DNA of 64,000 nucleotides from Chrysomallon squamiferum (Eukaryota; Mollusca; Gastropoda; Neomphalida; Peltospiridae): NCBI GenBank assembly GCA_012295275.1, contig CM022676.1, positions 1,852,636 to 1,916,635 of the forward strand, read 5' to 3'. Shown piece by piece: positions 48,719 to 61,415 of this stretch (position 1 is its first letter; each line of letters starts with the position of its first letter). The notes under the pieces were generated by a model. It saw only the letters and a program-made list of their open reading frames with translations, ran no database searches and was not told where the DNA came from. The position numbers and the translations under genes were made by a program.

Positions 48719-49311
48719 TTATTAGTAGTAGTAGTAGTACCATTTTAAATTATTTTATTTTAAAATAAAAAATATATTACTATTATTGCTACTAGTTTTC
48801 TTCTTCTTATTATTATTAGTAGTAGTAGTAGTACCATTTTAAATTATTTTATTTTAAAATAAAAAATATATTACTATTATTGCTACTAGTTTTCTTCTTC
48901 TTCTTCTTATTATTATTAGTAGTAGTAGTAGTACCATTTTAAATTATTTACTTTAAAAAAATATATATATAACACTGTTATAGCTGTCAGTCTTCATTTG
49001 TTCTTGTTCTTGTTCTGACTGTTTCTGAGTGTTTCTGTGTGTTTCTGACTGTTTCTACAGTTTCTGAGTGTTTCTGTGTGTTTCTGACTGTTTCTGTGTT
49101 TCTGTTGTTTCAGGGTGCACTGCGGGGTACGAGCAGGTCGTCATGTGACAAGTATTTGTACAGAAACTCGAGGAGGAGGTGCAAGTGGTATCTGCCGTAC
49201 TGCCAGCGCTTCGCCCTCCTGTACTACCTCGCCGTCAGGTCGGGGGGCATAAACACTACCGAAAAACATCACCCGACTGGTGCAGGCAGAGCTGGGTGCC
49301 CGGATGTATGA
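45584..49311 (+). CDS. Candidate gene B: small secreted cysteine-rich protein
   Basis: Non-coding exon 1 is 45584-45611. Exon 2 begins at 47950 with ATG at 47951 and encodes a signal peptide (MWKELFLVLVVSLVVVDVTD) followed by a C-x5-C. Its donor is uncertain: GTTTTT after 48061 or GTGTCG after 48013, both phase 0. Exon 3 starts at 49114 after TGTTGTTTCAG; in phase 0 it encodes a basic, Tyr-rich segment with CDKYLYRN, RRRCKWYLPYC and a final AGCPDV before TGA at 49309, then AATAAA at once. That makes up to six cysteines. The family is not recognised. It could be an antimicrobial, a signalling or a venom-type peptide; nothing here decides. Confidence 0.5.
46130..46725. other. Candidate gene B intron 1, AT-rich
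   Basis: AGT-type repeats at 46140-46260 and poly(A) runs at 46363-46389 and 46511-46541; no exon seen. Confidence 0.45.
46731..46813 (+). mobile_element. Very short pogo-type inverted-repeat element
   Basis: CAGTAAAACCTCTCTAAACC at 46731 is mirrored by GGTTTATCGAGGTTTTACT at 46794-46812, forming imperfect inverted repeats about 80 bases apart end to end, with TA before the left end. CAGT-starting ends with AAAACCTC resemble pogo/Tigger termini. The right flank lacks a clean TA, so it may be a fragment. Confidence 0.45.
46949..47250 (+). repeat. Poly(A)/AAAG tract followed by (CA)n with GA and TA interruptions
   Basis: A-rich DNA to 47009, then about 240 bases of CA-rich repeat with internal duplication (blocks at about 47030-47110 and 47145-47230 are near-identical). 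Confidence 0.95.
47740..47946 (+). repeat. (ATT/GTT)n array at the acceptor of candidate gene B exon 2
   Basis: About 205 bases of (ATT)n with GTT interruptions, ending in the acceptor TTATTTCAG itself. Confidence 0.97.
47950..48061 (+). CDS. Signal-peptide exon of candidate gene B
   Basis: The acceptor (TTATTTCAG) follows 200 bases of (ATT/GTT)n. The hydrophobic core is LFLVLVVSLVVV, with likely cleavage after VTDA, followed by SCSTYSDGC. A diverged second copy of this exon follows at once (48070-48170), without an ATG. Confidence 0.6.
48070..48445 (+). repeat. Tandem repeats derived next to candidate gene B exon 2
   Basis: 48070-48170 is a diverged duplicate of exon 2 (shared GATAAAGAACTGTTTT and GTTACGGATGCGGTGTCG-type blocks). 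It leads into about 3.5 units of a 70-73-base repeat (CAGCTACGTCATCATCATCA ... AACTACAACAGGAACGATAG ... AATTAAACGTTATAACAG). AAACGTTATAAC starts at 48211, 48281, 48354 and 48427. Confidence 0.85.
48585..48965 (+). repeat. (ATT)n/(CTT)n plus three units of a 94-100-base repeat
   Basis: Units share (AGT)n-ACCATTTTAAATTATTTTATTTTAAAATAAAA-type DNA, TATTACTATTATTGCTACTAG and a (TTC)n of varying length. CATTTTAAAT starts at 48741, 48836 and 48936. Confidence 0.9.
49114..49311 (+). CDS. Cysteine-bearing terminal exon of candidate gene B
   Basis: A GC-rich island of about 200 bases with strong acceptor and immediate AATAAA after the stop. Three frames are possible; phase 0 gives the only long one (65 codons) with protein-like composition. 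The other frames stop after 12 and 46 codons. Confidence 0.5.
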   Translation, partial: GALRGTSRSSCDKYLYRNSRRRCKWYLPYCQRFALLYYLAVRSGGINTTEKHHPTGAGRAGCPDV

Positions 49312-49319
49312 AATAAATA

Positions 49320-49431
49320 AAATAAAATAAAATAAAATAAAATAAAAGATGAAGAAATAGAAAGTTTAGAAAGAGAAAAGACAAAAGAAACGAGCGAACA
49401 GCCAGTTTTGGAAATGTGGATGATTAACAAA

Positions 49432-49462
<31 letters not shown>

Positions 49463-50190
49463 ATCATTTTTGTTCATTTTTTTTTTGTTTTTTTTTTTCC
49501 TGTTTGTGGTTTTTGTTTGTTTTCTTAGCTTTAAGGAAATGGAAATTGAAACACGAGAATAAATTAGGTTTCGTACTAAATTATATTTTACTACGTTTTC
49601 ACGAGTTAAGAAAAGAGTAAACAAGCCAACTGTTAAATAAACAGTAAACAAATAAACTGTTAAATAAACATTTAATTTTTAACGCGGTTTACTGATAAAC
49701 TGGTATCCATTGAATGTTACTTTGGCCGGAAGTCACTGATAACATTACAGGGACCAAGTAATCTGGTTTGAGATTAAAATAGTAATAATAGAGTAGTAGC
49801 AGTAGTGGTAGTGGTAGTCAAAGTAGTAGTAGTAGTAGTAACAAAAATAGCAGGATCAGTAGTAATAGCAAAACAAAACAAAACAAAAAAATAATAATAA
49901 TAAAAAAAAAAAATCCTTAGACTATCTTGATTTTGTATTTCGCAATATCAGGACCAGCAACAAACACAACAATAACAACAGCTAAAATAAACAATGGAAA
50001 TTAATAGCATTTATCACAACAGAGAAACAACAACTATGACAACAACTAAACAAAACCAGTAACAACTACATCTACGACAACAACAGAGGGTATTTTAAGA
50101 ACTTTATTCAGTTATCGGAAAATGCACAGTCCAGTAATTTACTGAAAATACTTTTTTTTTATTATTAATGAGCTTTCTATTTTATTCACG
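49320..50190. other. Gap between candidate genes B and C
   Basis: (AAATA)n at 49310-49345, (AAAT)n at 49428-49463 and scattered AGT/AAC repeats. No exon-like island. Confidence 0.45.
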
Positions 50191-50216
50191 AAATTTCTAT
50201 TTTAGTCACGAAATGT

Positions 50217-50323
50217 CTATGGCTGTGTGCACATGAAATCATTCTTGCCATCGCACATGCACGTGCCTTGATAAGCTTTAAATCTCTCATGCAAAGGATG
50301 ACATGATCCTGCCACATAGCAAG
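50217..50323 (-). CDS. Cysteine-rich terminal exon of candidate gene C
   Basis: A GC-rich island in AT-rich DNA reading CYVAGSCHPLHERF in its first part and GTCMCDGKNDFMC near the end. The codon-like composition is confined to this frame. It is flanked upstream by three diverged copies of an AT-rich repeat (50335-50555, unit about 66 bases). Confidence 0.62.
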
Positions 50324-50576
50324 CTAAAATGTAAAATATTACATTTTATTATGTTAAATATTTAATATTTCAAACGGAACAAAAATGTACTATATTACAT
50401 TTTATTATATTAAATATTAATATTTCAAAAGGAACAAAAATGTAAAATATTACATTTTATTATATTAAATATTTAATATTTCAAACGGAACAAAAATGTA
50501 AAATATTACATTTTATAATGTTAAATATTAATATTTCAAAAAGAACAAAAATGTGAAATATAACCTTTTTGCTACA

Positions 50577-50632
<56 letters not shown>

Positions 50633-50704
50633 AACTACTACTACTACTACAACAACTACTACTACTACTACTACTTCTATTACTACTACTACTACTACTT
50701 CTAT

Positions 50705-50743
<39 letters not shown>

Positions 50744-50885
50744 AACTACTACTACTACTACAACTACTACTACTACTACAACTACTACTACTACTACAAC
50801 TACTACTACTACTACAACAACTACTACTTCTATTACTACTACTACTACTACTTCTATACATATTACTACTACTACTACTACTACA

Positions 50886-50949
<64 letters not shown>

Positions 50950-50950
50950 T

Positions 50951-50986
<36 letters not shown>

Positions 50987-51008
50987 AACTACTACTACTA
51001 CTACTACA

Positions 51009-51046
<38 letters not shown>

Positions 51047-51576
51047 AACTACTACTACTACTACAACAACTACTTCTATTACTACTACTACTACTTTGCT
51101 GCTGCTGCTCCCCCACCTCCTCCCCCTGCGGCTTATCCCCTTCCTCCTGCCCCTACTATTACCATTATCTGAAACTGGGTATACTTTGACTACTGCTAGT
51201 AAAGAAAAGATAAATAAAACAAACCATCTTCATCTATTTTTCCATCCAAAAGACAAACTTTCTTGTCATGATCCGGAACACTTTGGCTTCCTAGAGACAG
51301 AAAAATATAACAATAACAGAAAATACTTTCTTTAAATATACATTAAATCTTTGGACTGTATAAATCCATAAAAGCATTATGTTTTTGTTACTTTAGCAGT
51401 AAATAAATAAATAAGTAAGTAAAAAAGTTGCATCTATGTGGACACTGAATACAACATGATCTTAAATAGTTATTTTTTCATCATCATCATCAGCAGCATC
51501 AGCAGCAGCACCATCATCATCATCGTCGTCGTCGTTGTCATCGTCATTGTCATCAACATTATTATTGTTATCACAA

Positions 51577-51675
<99 letters not shown>

Positions 51676-51966
51676 TTACTTACCTGAAATAACAAAGGAG
51701 GAGAATATTAAAAGGAAAATAAACGCAAGTTTATTTTGGTGCATTGTGAAATTCAAGTTCGCAGGATAGGGTTGATATCTGTTTTTTATCCAGCAATCCT
51801 AAACAATACAAAAAGCAAAATACATTTAGTGTTTTATTCATAAAGAAGTATGAATACACACCACGCGCACAGCAAACTAGCATTAATTTACGTAAAATAG
51901 AAGCATCACAGTTTGTACTCTGTCCTTTTTCTGTGTAACTCGATGACATGTAAAAAATCTCTTACC
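50217..51966 (-). CDS. Candidate gene C: small secreted cysteine-rich peptide
   Basis: Minus-strand exons are: non-coding exon ending at 51966 (AAAGAG/GTAAGA); 51798-51684 with ATG at 51744; and 50323-50217. Exon 2 encodes a textbook signal peptide (MHQNKLAFIFLLIFSSFVIS) and ends in phase 1 at CAG/GTAAGT. Exon 3, after ATTTTAG, resumes in phase 1 and encodes 34 residues with the pattern C-x5-C-x13-C-x-C-x7-C, ending in TAG at 50217. AATAAA (minus) lies about 30 bases on. The total is 55 residues. The spacing resembles the last five cysteines of an EGF-like module; a defensin-type fold is an alternative. Five cysteines is odd, so a missed exon between the two may supply the sixth. Function unknown. 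Confidence 0.62.
50335..50555 (+). repeat. Tandem AT-rich repeat, unit about 66 bases
   Basis: The unit is like AAAATGTAAAATATTACATT, TTATTATATTAAATATTAAT, ATTTCAAAxGGAAC; about 3.5 copies. Confidence 0.9.
50570..51096 (+). repeat. (ACT)n array with ACA and TCT interruptions
   Basis: About 525 bases of (CTA)n. The plus-strand frames give poly-Thr or poly-Leu and the minus strand poly-Ser; all are artefacts. It lies in the intron of candidate gene C. Confidence 0.97.
51478..51676 (+). repeat. (CAT)n/(CAG)/(CGT)/(ATT)n array
   Basis: About 200 bases of mixed trinucleotides passing from CAT to ATT. It ends at the donor of candidate gene C exon 2. Confidence 0.97.
51684..51798 (-). CDS. Signal-peptide exon of candidate gene C
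   Basis: Acceptor TTTTTGTATTGTTTAG, a 54-base leader, then ATG in good context (TTCACAATGC) and 20 codons of signal peptide. The donor is GTAAGT, followed at once by AAGTAATAATAATAA, the start of a trinucleotide array. Confidence 0.7.
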
Positions 51967-52049
51967 TCTTTTGCAGAGTGTTCAAAGAACAACACTAACA
52001 GAGAATGACAAATGTTTGAATTCTGTTTATCCACAGTTTATGTCAGCTG

Positions 52050-52865
52050 TATGGTATGGTGCAGTTTATTAACATCAAACGTTTCGTCTCAAAGGAACTC
52101 ATTTCATACGTAAAATAATCACGTTTGACAAGACGTGAACTGCAGCACAGACACATTTAATTTACAGTCAAACACCTGTTACTTTTTAAACGTTCCTCGA
52201 TTCGATTTCTTAATTCAATTTATGAACGTTTAATTGCCTTTCTCTGACATTACTGGCTGTAGTATTACCAACAAATATTACGTTCAAGTATATATATATA
52301 TATATATATACACACACATATATCTGTATAAAAAGCAACTTAGAATACGTCAGAAGCTATATGACATTGATTAATACATCTGTGAATTCATTTTCCAACT
52401 GATAATGTCTGTTTATAAGTTTTGTAAAAACGATTGTGCAGTTAAATGCTAGATATTAATTTTCATTCATAAGTTTATAAACTTGATCGAAACATGTCTT
52501 TGAAAGGGTTTAACTTATTACTTCACATCTGAAAATTTAAATAACAACAACACAACTTTTCCTACTCGTTTACTTAATTCGATTTCTAAAAAAGAAATAA
52601 TAAAACTTGTGTGACGCTTTCCTTAGATATATTATCAACAACGCAACATCTATATTATTTACAGATTAATATTGAAATTAAAAACGTTTCTGTTATGTTA
52701 ATATAGGCAGGCACCTTTTCGATTATTAACAAATTAATTTTTTTTGGTGGCTGAACGACTAAATAAGCTGATAAATTTCTTTATTCTTGCGATTTATTAT
52801 TTTTCTTCTATTCGAGCGGCCGATAATCGATCATTGCGAGGTAGCAATGATGTTATCAACCACGT

Positions 52866-52933
<68 letters not shown>

Positions 52934-53270
52934 TTGTATAAATTAGATACTATAAAAATAAATAAACAAGGAAAGAGAGTAAAATAGATCAACGGTTGTT
53001 AAATGATCATAAAGCAATATATCAACTATTAGCTCTTTTTGTATATATATGTGTGTATTTGTGTGTGTGTGTGTTTGTGTGTGGGGGTGTGTATTTATGT
53101 ACACACACACACAGTCATAACTACATGTTTCGACTACTTTGAAAAGTACTAACTGTACATTCTATTATTTCGGATATACTTTCTTCACCCGTTGGTGCTC
53201 TTTGAATGGGTAGAAAGTAAGACACAACAATTGACGGAGTTATCGCTCTTTTGATATCCACTTCCTTTTG
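52050..53270. other. Intergenic between candidate gene C and ATP5MG
   Basis: (GT)n at 52866-52920 with a (TA)n tail and a GT-rich stretch at 53048-53095. No exon. The 150 bases before 53277 are likely the ATP5MG promoter and 5' UTR, ending in the pyrimidine-rich CCACTTCCTTTTGTCC. Confidence 0.45.
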
Positions 53271-53276
53271 TCCAAA

Positions 53277-56115
53277 ATGGCTGCAAGGGCATCTGCATCG
53301 TTAGTGCAGAAAACGACAAATGCTGCAAAATGTAAACCTTATTATTTATTAACAAACATGCATTTTATTTGTAGACTTTCTCAGTTTTCAGCGGGTTTGT
53401 TGTGACCTTATTTTGGCTTATATATTAAGGGAATCTTTTGAACATTTGTTAAGTTTTGACCTTGGAGTTGATTCGGGTTTTGAGTTTGTGAACTTCGTAC
53501 ATGCTCATAGAAAGATCAAGTTATTAAAAACACTTTCTATTAAAATTGTTAAATTATCACTATTTTATTAAATGTGTATGAAAAATATATTTTGCACTGC
53601 TCCATACGTTTCTTAATTTATGTTCAGGATATAAATATTAAATTCCGCTACTCAGATACTGATACACAAATAACAAATCATGCAGTGATATAATGATATA
53701 CAACTCATTGATACTAATATGATTTTTATTCTATTTGAAATATTAAATGGTTAACATAATTAAAAATATAATAATTATATACTGTAATATTAGATGATCT
53801 TGGTGTATTGCTGTCAATTCAAAGGATAAATATAAATATGATAAATTCCAGAAAAACAGTAAAAACTAAAATTTTGAATCACTTTTGGGAATGTTATCAA
53901 TATGGATGAATTAATTAAAATTTATATTAAATGCTATGGAAGTTGTGACAGATATTCTTTTTTATTTATTAGGTTTGAGTGTAGAAAAATAACACTACAA
54001 ACAACAAAACAAAATATCACAGACAGTTAAATAGATTTCTTCCTATATCTTTCAGGTAGAAGATTTTAAATAACTGTGTCATTATTAACATATGTTCACA
54101 TACTTCAAAACTGGAAATATCCCAGATTGTTTAATCTAGAAAAGTATTGTATGTTAAAAGTTATTTTAGTGATAGAGATATTTGAAAATTTCATTATAGT
54201 TAATCCGAGAGACATTTTAGATTTTTACTTTAGCAGTTTTTCTTACATTTTTTTGTTCATTAAACAAAATTTCATTGGATTTGCATTAATTAATATTTAA
54301 ACTAGTAGGTTCTTTTTGCATTAAAGTTGCTAGAAATCTATGTTTTGATATTGGAATATACACTTCAACTCTGGTTTGTCTTGTAATTTTCACAGTCTGT
54401 AAAATAATAAATTATTTTATATGCAAGCTGTTAATACCTGTTGATGTGTTTAAGATAATGAAAATTGCAGAGAAATTCTTTTCTCATTAAGCATTTGTAA
54501 CCTCTTCAGAATATTCACAAAACTGAGGAGAACATTATTAAAATGTAAATAAATTATGACTTGCTATGCTAATGTGATACATTATAATTCAGTAATAAAA
54601 ATTTATCTGGAATAAATATAATATTCTATTTAATACTTGATTATCATATTTTGTCATTAATATTTTAAAAATGTTATTGTTGTGCAGGTTTAAGTCTGAA
54701 TTTGTAATTGTTGATGGGATATTACGTGAATACATTATATAGCTTATCTGAAACAAAATTTTAATTTAATATTTAACTATTTTTTTTTTTTTTTTTTTTT
54801 TTAAAAGTTTTACAACTGAAAATGTTAAACTTTGCAGACTTTAAATATTTATCTGGATATTTTAAAATGACATTTTTGTTTTATAACACTGATACATTTC
54901 ATGTTATAAAAGTTACATAATTTTATGTTGTGTTATCATTATTATTTTTTAAACAGTTTTAAGCTTTGAGATCAATATTAATATTAACATAATAATAACG
55001 ATAATAATAATAAAGTTTGATGTCTGCATTTCAGGTGTTGTTACATTTACGAAGCCAAAATTGGCGACGTTTTGGAAATATGCCAAAGTTGAGATGAGAC
55101 CACCTAAGATGTCTGAAATTCCTCAGATTCAGCAAGGAATAAACAATCTTATTGTGTCAGCTAGGTGTGGCAAGTGGAAGCAGCTCTCAGTCAAAGTACG
55201 TTTCTCCCTGTAGGTGCTAAGTTAGAGACATCTTCAAATGCAAGAAGACAGCTGACGAGATTTCTTGACTTTTCTCCCTAGCTTACGTTAAACACTAACA
55301 AAGCTCTGACATAATTTTCCACCAAATATCTGGTGCTGGCAAACGTGCTGTGCCAGAATTTACCACCAAAAGTGTTACACTTGATTTTAAATTTATCATC
55401 CTGTTCAGTTAGTGTTTTGAACTAATTTAAACCTGTCATCTCAAAGACATCCATTGCATTAAAACAATTACAATTTAAGAAAAGATCTATCATAGTACAC
55501 ACAAAGCTAATTTCAATGCAGAAACACTTTCATATTCTCTCCAGTTCAGTTAATTAATTAAAGTTTTGTATCTTTAGGAAGGAACTTAAAATTTTTTATT
55601 TTCTGAGGAATATGAGATATCATTTTACAGGTTCTGATGAGTTATCTCCCCTTATAATAATTTTTAGCATCTGATAATTTTAATAGGGTGTGTTTTCATT
55701 ATTATTTGTTAGTATAGATATTTTTATAATTTTCAGCATCTGATAGACAACTTTTAGTTACTACTACTATTTGTTAGCATATTTTTTTTAATAATTTGTA
55801 TCAGACAGTGTTAATTTAATAGACAGATCTGTTTTCATTATTATCTGTTACTAGTCATTTTTAATGTCATTGAAAATTATTATTAGATTTTTTGTTTATG
55901 ACTTTGCATCATTCTTTTTGTTTTTTCAACTCTTTGTTATTATTTTATACATATTTTTCCTATTTTTAAAAATTTGTTTTTTTTAATTTCAGGAGGCATG
56001 GTTAAATACACTTGTTACTATGGAGATTGTGTTTTGGTTTTTCGTTGGAGAAATTATTGGTAAAGGCAGCATCATAGGTTATGATATACCAGGAGCCACA
56101 CACTTTGGAAAATAA
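53277..56115 (+). CDS. ATP5MG: Mitochondrial ATP synthase subunit g, three coding exons
   Basis: Subunit g is a small inner-membrane protein of the FO sector of ATP synthase; with subunit e it supports dimer formation and cristae shape. Coding exons are 53277-53331, 55035-55195 and 55993-56115, with matching phases (1, then 0) and GT-AG borders, giving 112 residues (human 103). Landmarks: the N-terminus MAARASASLVQKTTNAAK; then KPKLATFWKYAKVEMRPP; a central helix (IQQGINNLIVSARCGKWKQL); and a C-terminal membrane helix (VTMEIVFWFFVGEIIGKGSI) containing the conserved FxxGExxGK-type motif, ending YDIPGATHFGK. The ATG context is good (AAAATGG). AATAAA at 56256 fits the 3' end. The neighbouring minus-strand gene is convergent. 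Confidence 0.96.
55035..55195 (+). CDS. ATP5MG: ATP5MG exon 2
   Basis: Acceptor GCATTTCAG and donor GTACGT. It encodes the conserved central region (LATFWKYAKVEMRPPKMSEI and GINNLIVSA). Confidence 0.95.
55993..56115 (+). CDS. ATP5MG: ATP5MG exon 3
   Basis: Begins in phase 0 after TTTTAATTTCAG with EAWLNTLVTMEIVFWFFVGE; it carries the single membrane helix with its GxxxG-like end and stops at TAA 56113. Confidence 0.96.
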   Translation, partial: EAWLNTLVTMEIVFWFFVGEIIGKGSIIGYDIPGATHFGK

Positions 56116-56269
56116 TCATTTTTGTGTTTTATCTTTGTTGTGGTCCATATATTTTATTCCTGGACATGAGAGACAGAAAGAATCAAGTAGAGAAATTGTA
56201 ATTAAAAACAGTCAGTGACTACAAGTGTGTCTTTTTTTTTTTCTTTTCTAAATTTAATAAATATTTGAG

Positions 56270-57240
56270 GAAAAAGGAACTCCATCATTTAATATGTACC
56301 CAGACAGAATGGACATGTTACAAAGATATAAACTGTCAGTGAAATGGACAGTAACAAAAGTTTTGGTTTTTCATTTTATATTTCTTTGAGGCTCTAGTAA
56401 ATAAAATTAAAAAATGCTACAGTTCTTTTATAAAGCATATAGCTGGAAGTAGAATTCAAATTAAACATTTAGCAGAAATAATGTAATTAAAATAATTAGT
56501 GGCTATATATGTTTCTTGTTCATTTTATGGCTTTTCGATATCTGATCAATTAAATATTTTAAAAAATTAATGCCAATAAGAATTGATATACTTGGATATA
56601 GAATTTGAATTGTATTAAGTGTAAATAATGTAATTAAAATAATTAGCACCTACATGCACTTTTTGTTCACATTATAGTCTAGCTTTTCGACAATCTAATA
56701 AATATTTTAAAAAATGTATTATTTTACATATTTGGGCAAAATGTGTAGGCTATATAATTTTATTTAATTGTTTTTTTCACTTTTTGTTTTGTAATAATAG
56801 TCTCGTAATTATTATAAAAGAAAGATTGCTAGTATTGCTTTGATGAAGTATAAACAAAAAATAATTTTAAAAAAATGTCCAAGGGATAAATACAAATCTA
56901 AGTACAATTAAGAAATATTTCTTTAAAAAAACAACAAAAAAAAACAGTGTTTTCTTTCAGAATTTACTTCAATAAAGCCTAGGCATAATTTAAAAATATT
57001 TTAAAAAGGAAAACAAGTAACAAATTTATTTATAAATAAATAATATCCAGATAATTATAACTGACAAGTAAACCTGATGAAATTAATAAAGTTAATAAAA
57101 TTAAATGAACAACATGATTAATTCTTAATTATTTGTTTTTTCAAAAGCAAATATAAAGTGTGTGCACAGTTTCAACCACTGTTGAAATGAAGCTGATTTC
57201 CATTCTGTTTTAATGGTCTACAGAGAATTTTATAGTTGAT
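56270..57240. other. Gap between convergent genes
   Basis: AT-rich. Two weakly similar segments of about 130 bases near 56455-56530 and 56590-56700 share AATGTAATTAAAATAATTAG and CTTTTCGA. No exon. Confidence 0.45.
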
Positions 57241-57248
57241 GATGCATA

Positions 57249-58971
<1,723 letters not shown>

Positions 58972-59069
58972 TGTCGCATTCTGAGACACTTCATCTAAAA
59001 ACGACGAGAAAATCAAAGACAATTCTCCGGTCTCATCTGAAAGATTTAAATGTATTATGAGAAACAGTT

Positions 59070-59273
59070 TAAAATTGATTATAAGTTTTGAGATTTGTTT
59101 TATCAACAATAAAAAAAAAAAAAAAAAAAAAATGATGAAAAATAATAATGTCTATTTTTAATGTATTTACAAGAATTTCACAAATATATATATATATATA
59201 TATAAGACATATAATTAACCCGTTGGACAAATAGTTTAAAATTGATTATAAGTTTTGAGATTTGTTTTATATT

Positions 59274-59309
<36 letters not shown>

Positions 59310-59385
59310 ACGAATTCACAAGAATTTCACAAATATATATATATATATATATATATAAGACATATAATTAACCCGTTGGGGTTTA
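59070..59385 (+). repeat. Tandem duplication of about 160 bases with poly(A) and (TA)n
   Basis: Both copies contain AATTGATTATAAGTTTTGAG, ATTTGTTTTAT, a poly(A) run, CAAGAATTTCACAAATATAT, (TA)n and AAGACATATAATTAACCCGT. They start at about 59070 and 59235. The right copy has a longer poly(A) and lacks about 40 bases. Confidence 0.9.
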
Positions 59386-59519
59386 TGCAGTCCAGCTCCC
59401 AGTGTTTATACAGTTGTTGTAGGTAAAGCCACTTGAAATTTTACATTAGTTTAATCAGTAGATAAAAAGTGGGAGTAGATGGAATCACCCTGAACAGACT
59501 CACTGAAATGTCACAATAA

Positions 59520-59935
59520 CAGATGTTTTATTTTACTTGTTTATGTACAAGTGAAAACTTTGGTGACTTAGTTCAGTAAAGTTATTATCTTGCCAAAATT
59601 TCTTCTTTTATTACTTTTGCTGTTTCAGATTTTGTTGAATTATTTTTTTAGACTTATTACAAAATTAAAAGTTTGTCTTTTAATTATTTTGGTATTATTT
59701 GAAACGTCAGTTGAATTTATTCCCGAAAATGTAAAAAAAAACAAAAAAAAAAAAACAAACAAATGTATAGTAGTTGAAACTTTGATTAAACTAATACATT
59801 TAAGTTTATACAGAGTAAAAGTCTGTATTTTAGTTTGTTTTGTACTTGTTAAAACTTTAGATGGACTGATTTACGAAAATGTCACAATGTAAAAGTGTGA
59901 GTTTTAATTTTTTTCTACTCGCTGAAAACCTGGTT
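59520..59935 (+). repeat. Diverged tandem repeat, unit about 150 bases
   Basis: Segments resembling AAAAGT(C/T)TGT(A/C)TTTTA, then ACTTGTTAAAACTTT, then GAAAATGT occur three or four times. Two of them are in the same open frame (LKVCLLIILVLFETS versus VKVCILVCFVLVKTL). No promoter or splice evidence for a gene. Confidence 0.5.
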
Positions 59936-59939
59936 GAAA

Positions 59940-60736
59940 GGTCTAATAATTTAAATCTTTAAATTTTGTTTCTTTAAACTTTATAAGATGTATTTTCAAA
60001 GACACGTGGATTCATGGATTCATTCATTGTCAATCATTCAATTATGTTTTGTTAATGTTAATATTTTCTCTTTTTTTTCTACTGGATAAAAATTAGGATG
60101 AATTAAGTTATCGATAAAAAGTTCAATTTATATTTTATTTTTATTTTATCATATTTAGGATGAATGTTTTGATTTGATTAAAAAATCTATTATTTCATTT
60201 TTATTATACAGACATTAATTTTATTTACTAATATTTTATTTAGGATAAAAATGAAACGATTAATTATTTCTATTACCTTTATTTTTTTTATTTTATTTTT
60301 ATTTTTTATTTTAGAATAAATGATTTGATTAATAAATTTTATTTTACTAATTAAAAAGAATAAAAGAAAAAAAAATTAAAAAAGAAGAAATATATTTAGA
60401 TTTAGTATATGTTTCATTATGAATAAATATATTAAAAAAGTAATTAATTTTGTTATTATTTTATTTAGGACAAGTGGATTCATCTGTGCTAACTTGATTG
60501 CGACTAACTGTGTGAACATAAAGGGAACATGAGTCAGCGTTTTACATACATTTTCAGGTTTTAGAAAAATCTGTTGTAGATGTATAGTCACATTTATGAT
60601 GTGTATTAGTAACATTCTTATTTATAAGCTGATGTCGTCATCTTTCGATCCACTATTATTAATATAACATTATTCCTATTTGGTTTGTACTGATGCTGAC
60701 ACACACACACACACCCACACACACACACACACACAT

Positions 60737-60767
<31 letters not shown>

Positions 60768-61200
60768 ATACTAATAATAAAAACAACATAACACCCACCC
60801 ACCAACCCACCCACGTGTCACTATGTTTCAGTCAGTATATTTTGTTATATCTTTCATATATATTTAATCACTGTAATACTTCATACTGCAAGCAAACTGA
60901 GGCATATCTGGATCAAAACTATATATGTTTTCCTGTGTATGGGTAGGTGAATCCAAAAGATTTCTTTCTGCAAAACGCAATAAAAATTATATATAAACAG
61001 ATATATAGATAAGAATATATAGATATATAAGAATATATGAGATAATCAGAGATAATGTCCTGAGTGTATACTTAAATAAAACAATATTCTTGTTTTGTTT
61101 TTTTTTTATTAGTGAAGAAATTGATCAACTAATAAAAACATTCAATCATTTCATCTGGTGTAACCCGGCATTTTACGTTAGAATTGATTACTTCCTAACA
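59940..61200. other. AT-rich region without a supported gene
   Basis: A (CA)n at 60700-60770 and CCCA repeats follow a less AT-rich stretch at 60470-60650. A minus-strand TATAAATA lies near 60630, but no exon of quality follows it. Confidence 0.4.
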
Positions 61201-61217
61201 TCAACAGTCTGCACAGC

Positions 61218-61415
61218 ATTGATTGGTCAGTTATACATGATGCTATAAAATACGGTATTTCAAGCTGCTGCTTAATGATTTTGGTCAGATTCACTTGAAG
61301 AAGACTTTCAAGCAAAAAGTGGCAAGTAGCAGACAAATAAAGACACAGTTCTATTTAGTATTTCAAGCTTTGAATTACCCAGTCACTCCAGGTTTGCTCT
61401 ACTCAGCCGTTACAG
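61218..61415 (+). promoter_or_regulatory. TATA/CCAAT promoter and non-coding exon 1 of candidate gene D
   Basis: TGATTGGTCA (inverted CCAAT) at 61220 and TATAAAA at 61244-61250 predict a start near 61275. The leader contains no ATG long enough to matter and ends TTACAG/GTTTGT after 61415. The layout is the same as at candidate gene B: inverted CCAAT, TATA about 20 bases later, short untranslated exon. Confidence 0.55.

Noticed and set aside
50481-51335. Poly-Thr, poly-Ser and poly-Leu ORFs up to 260 codons
   Set aside because: They are frames of an (ACT)n array in an intron. The C-terminal unique part (SCHDPEHFGFLETEKYNN) is protein-like but has no acceptor in front and no partner exon.
59395-59440. 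Minus-strand frame WLYLQQLYKHWELDCINPNG
   Set aside because: It looks protein-like, but no acceptor, donor or start supports it. It joins a duplicated AT-rich repeat and is more likely part of an unrecognised repeat.
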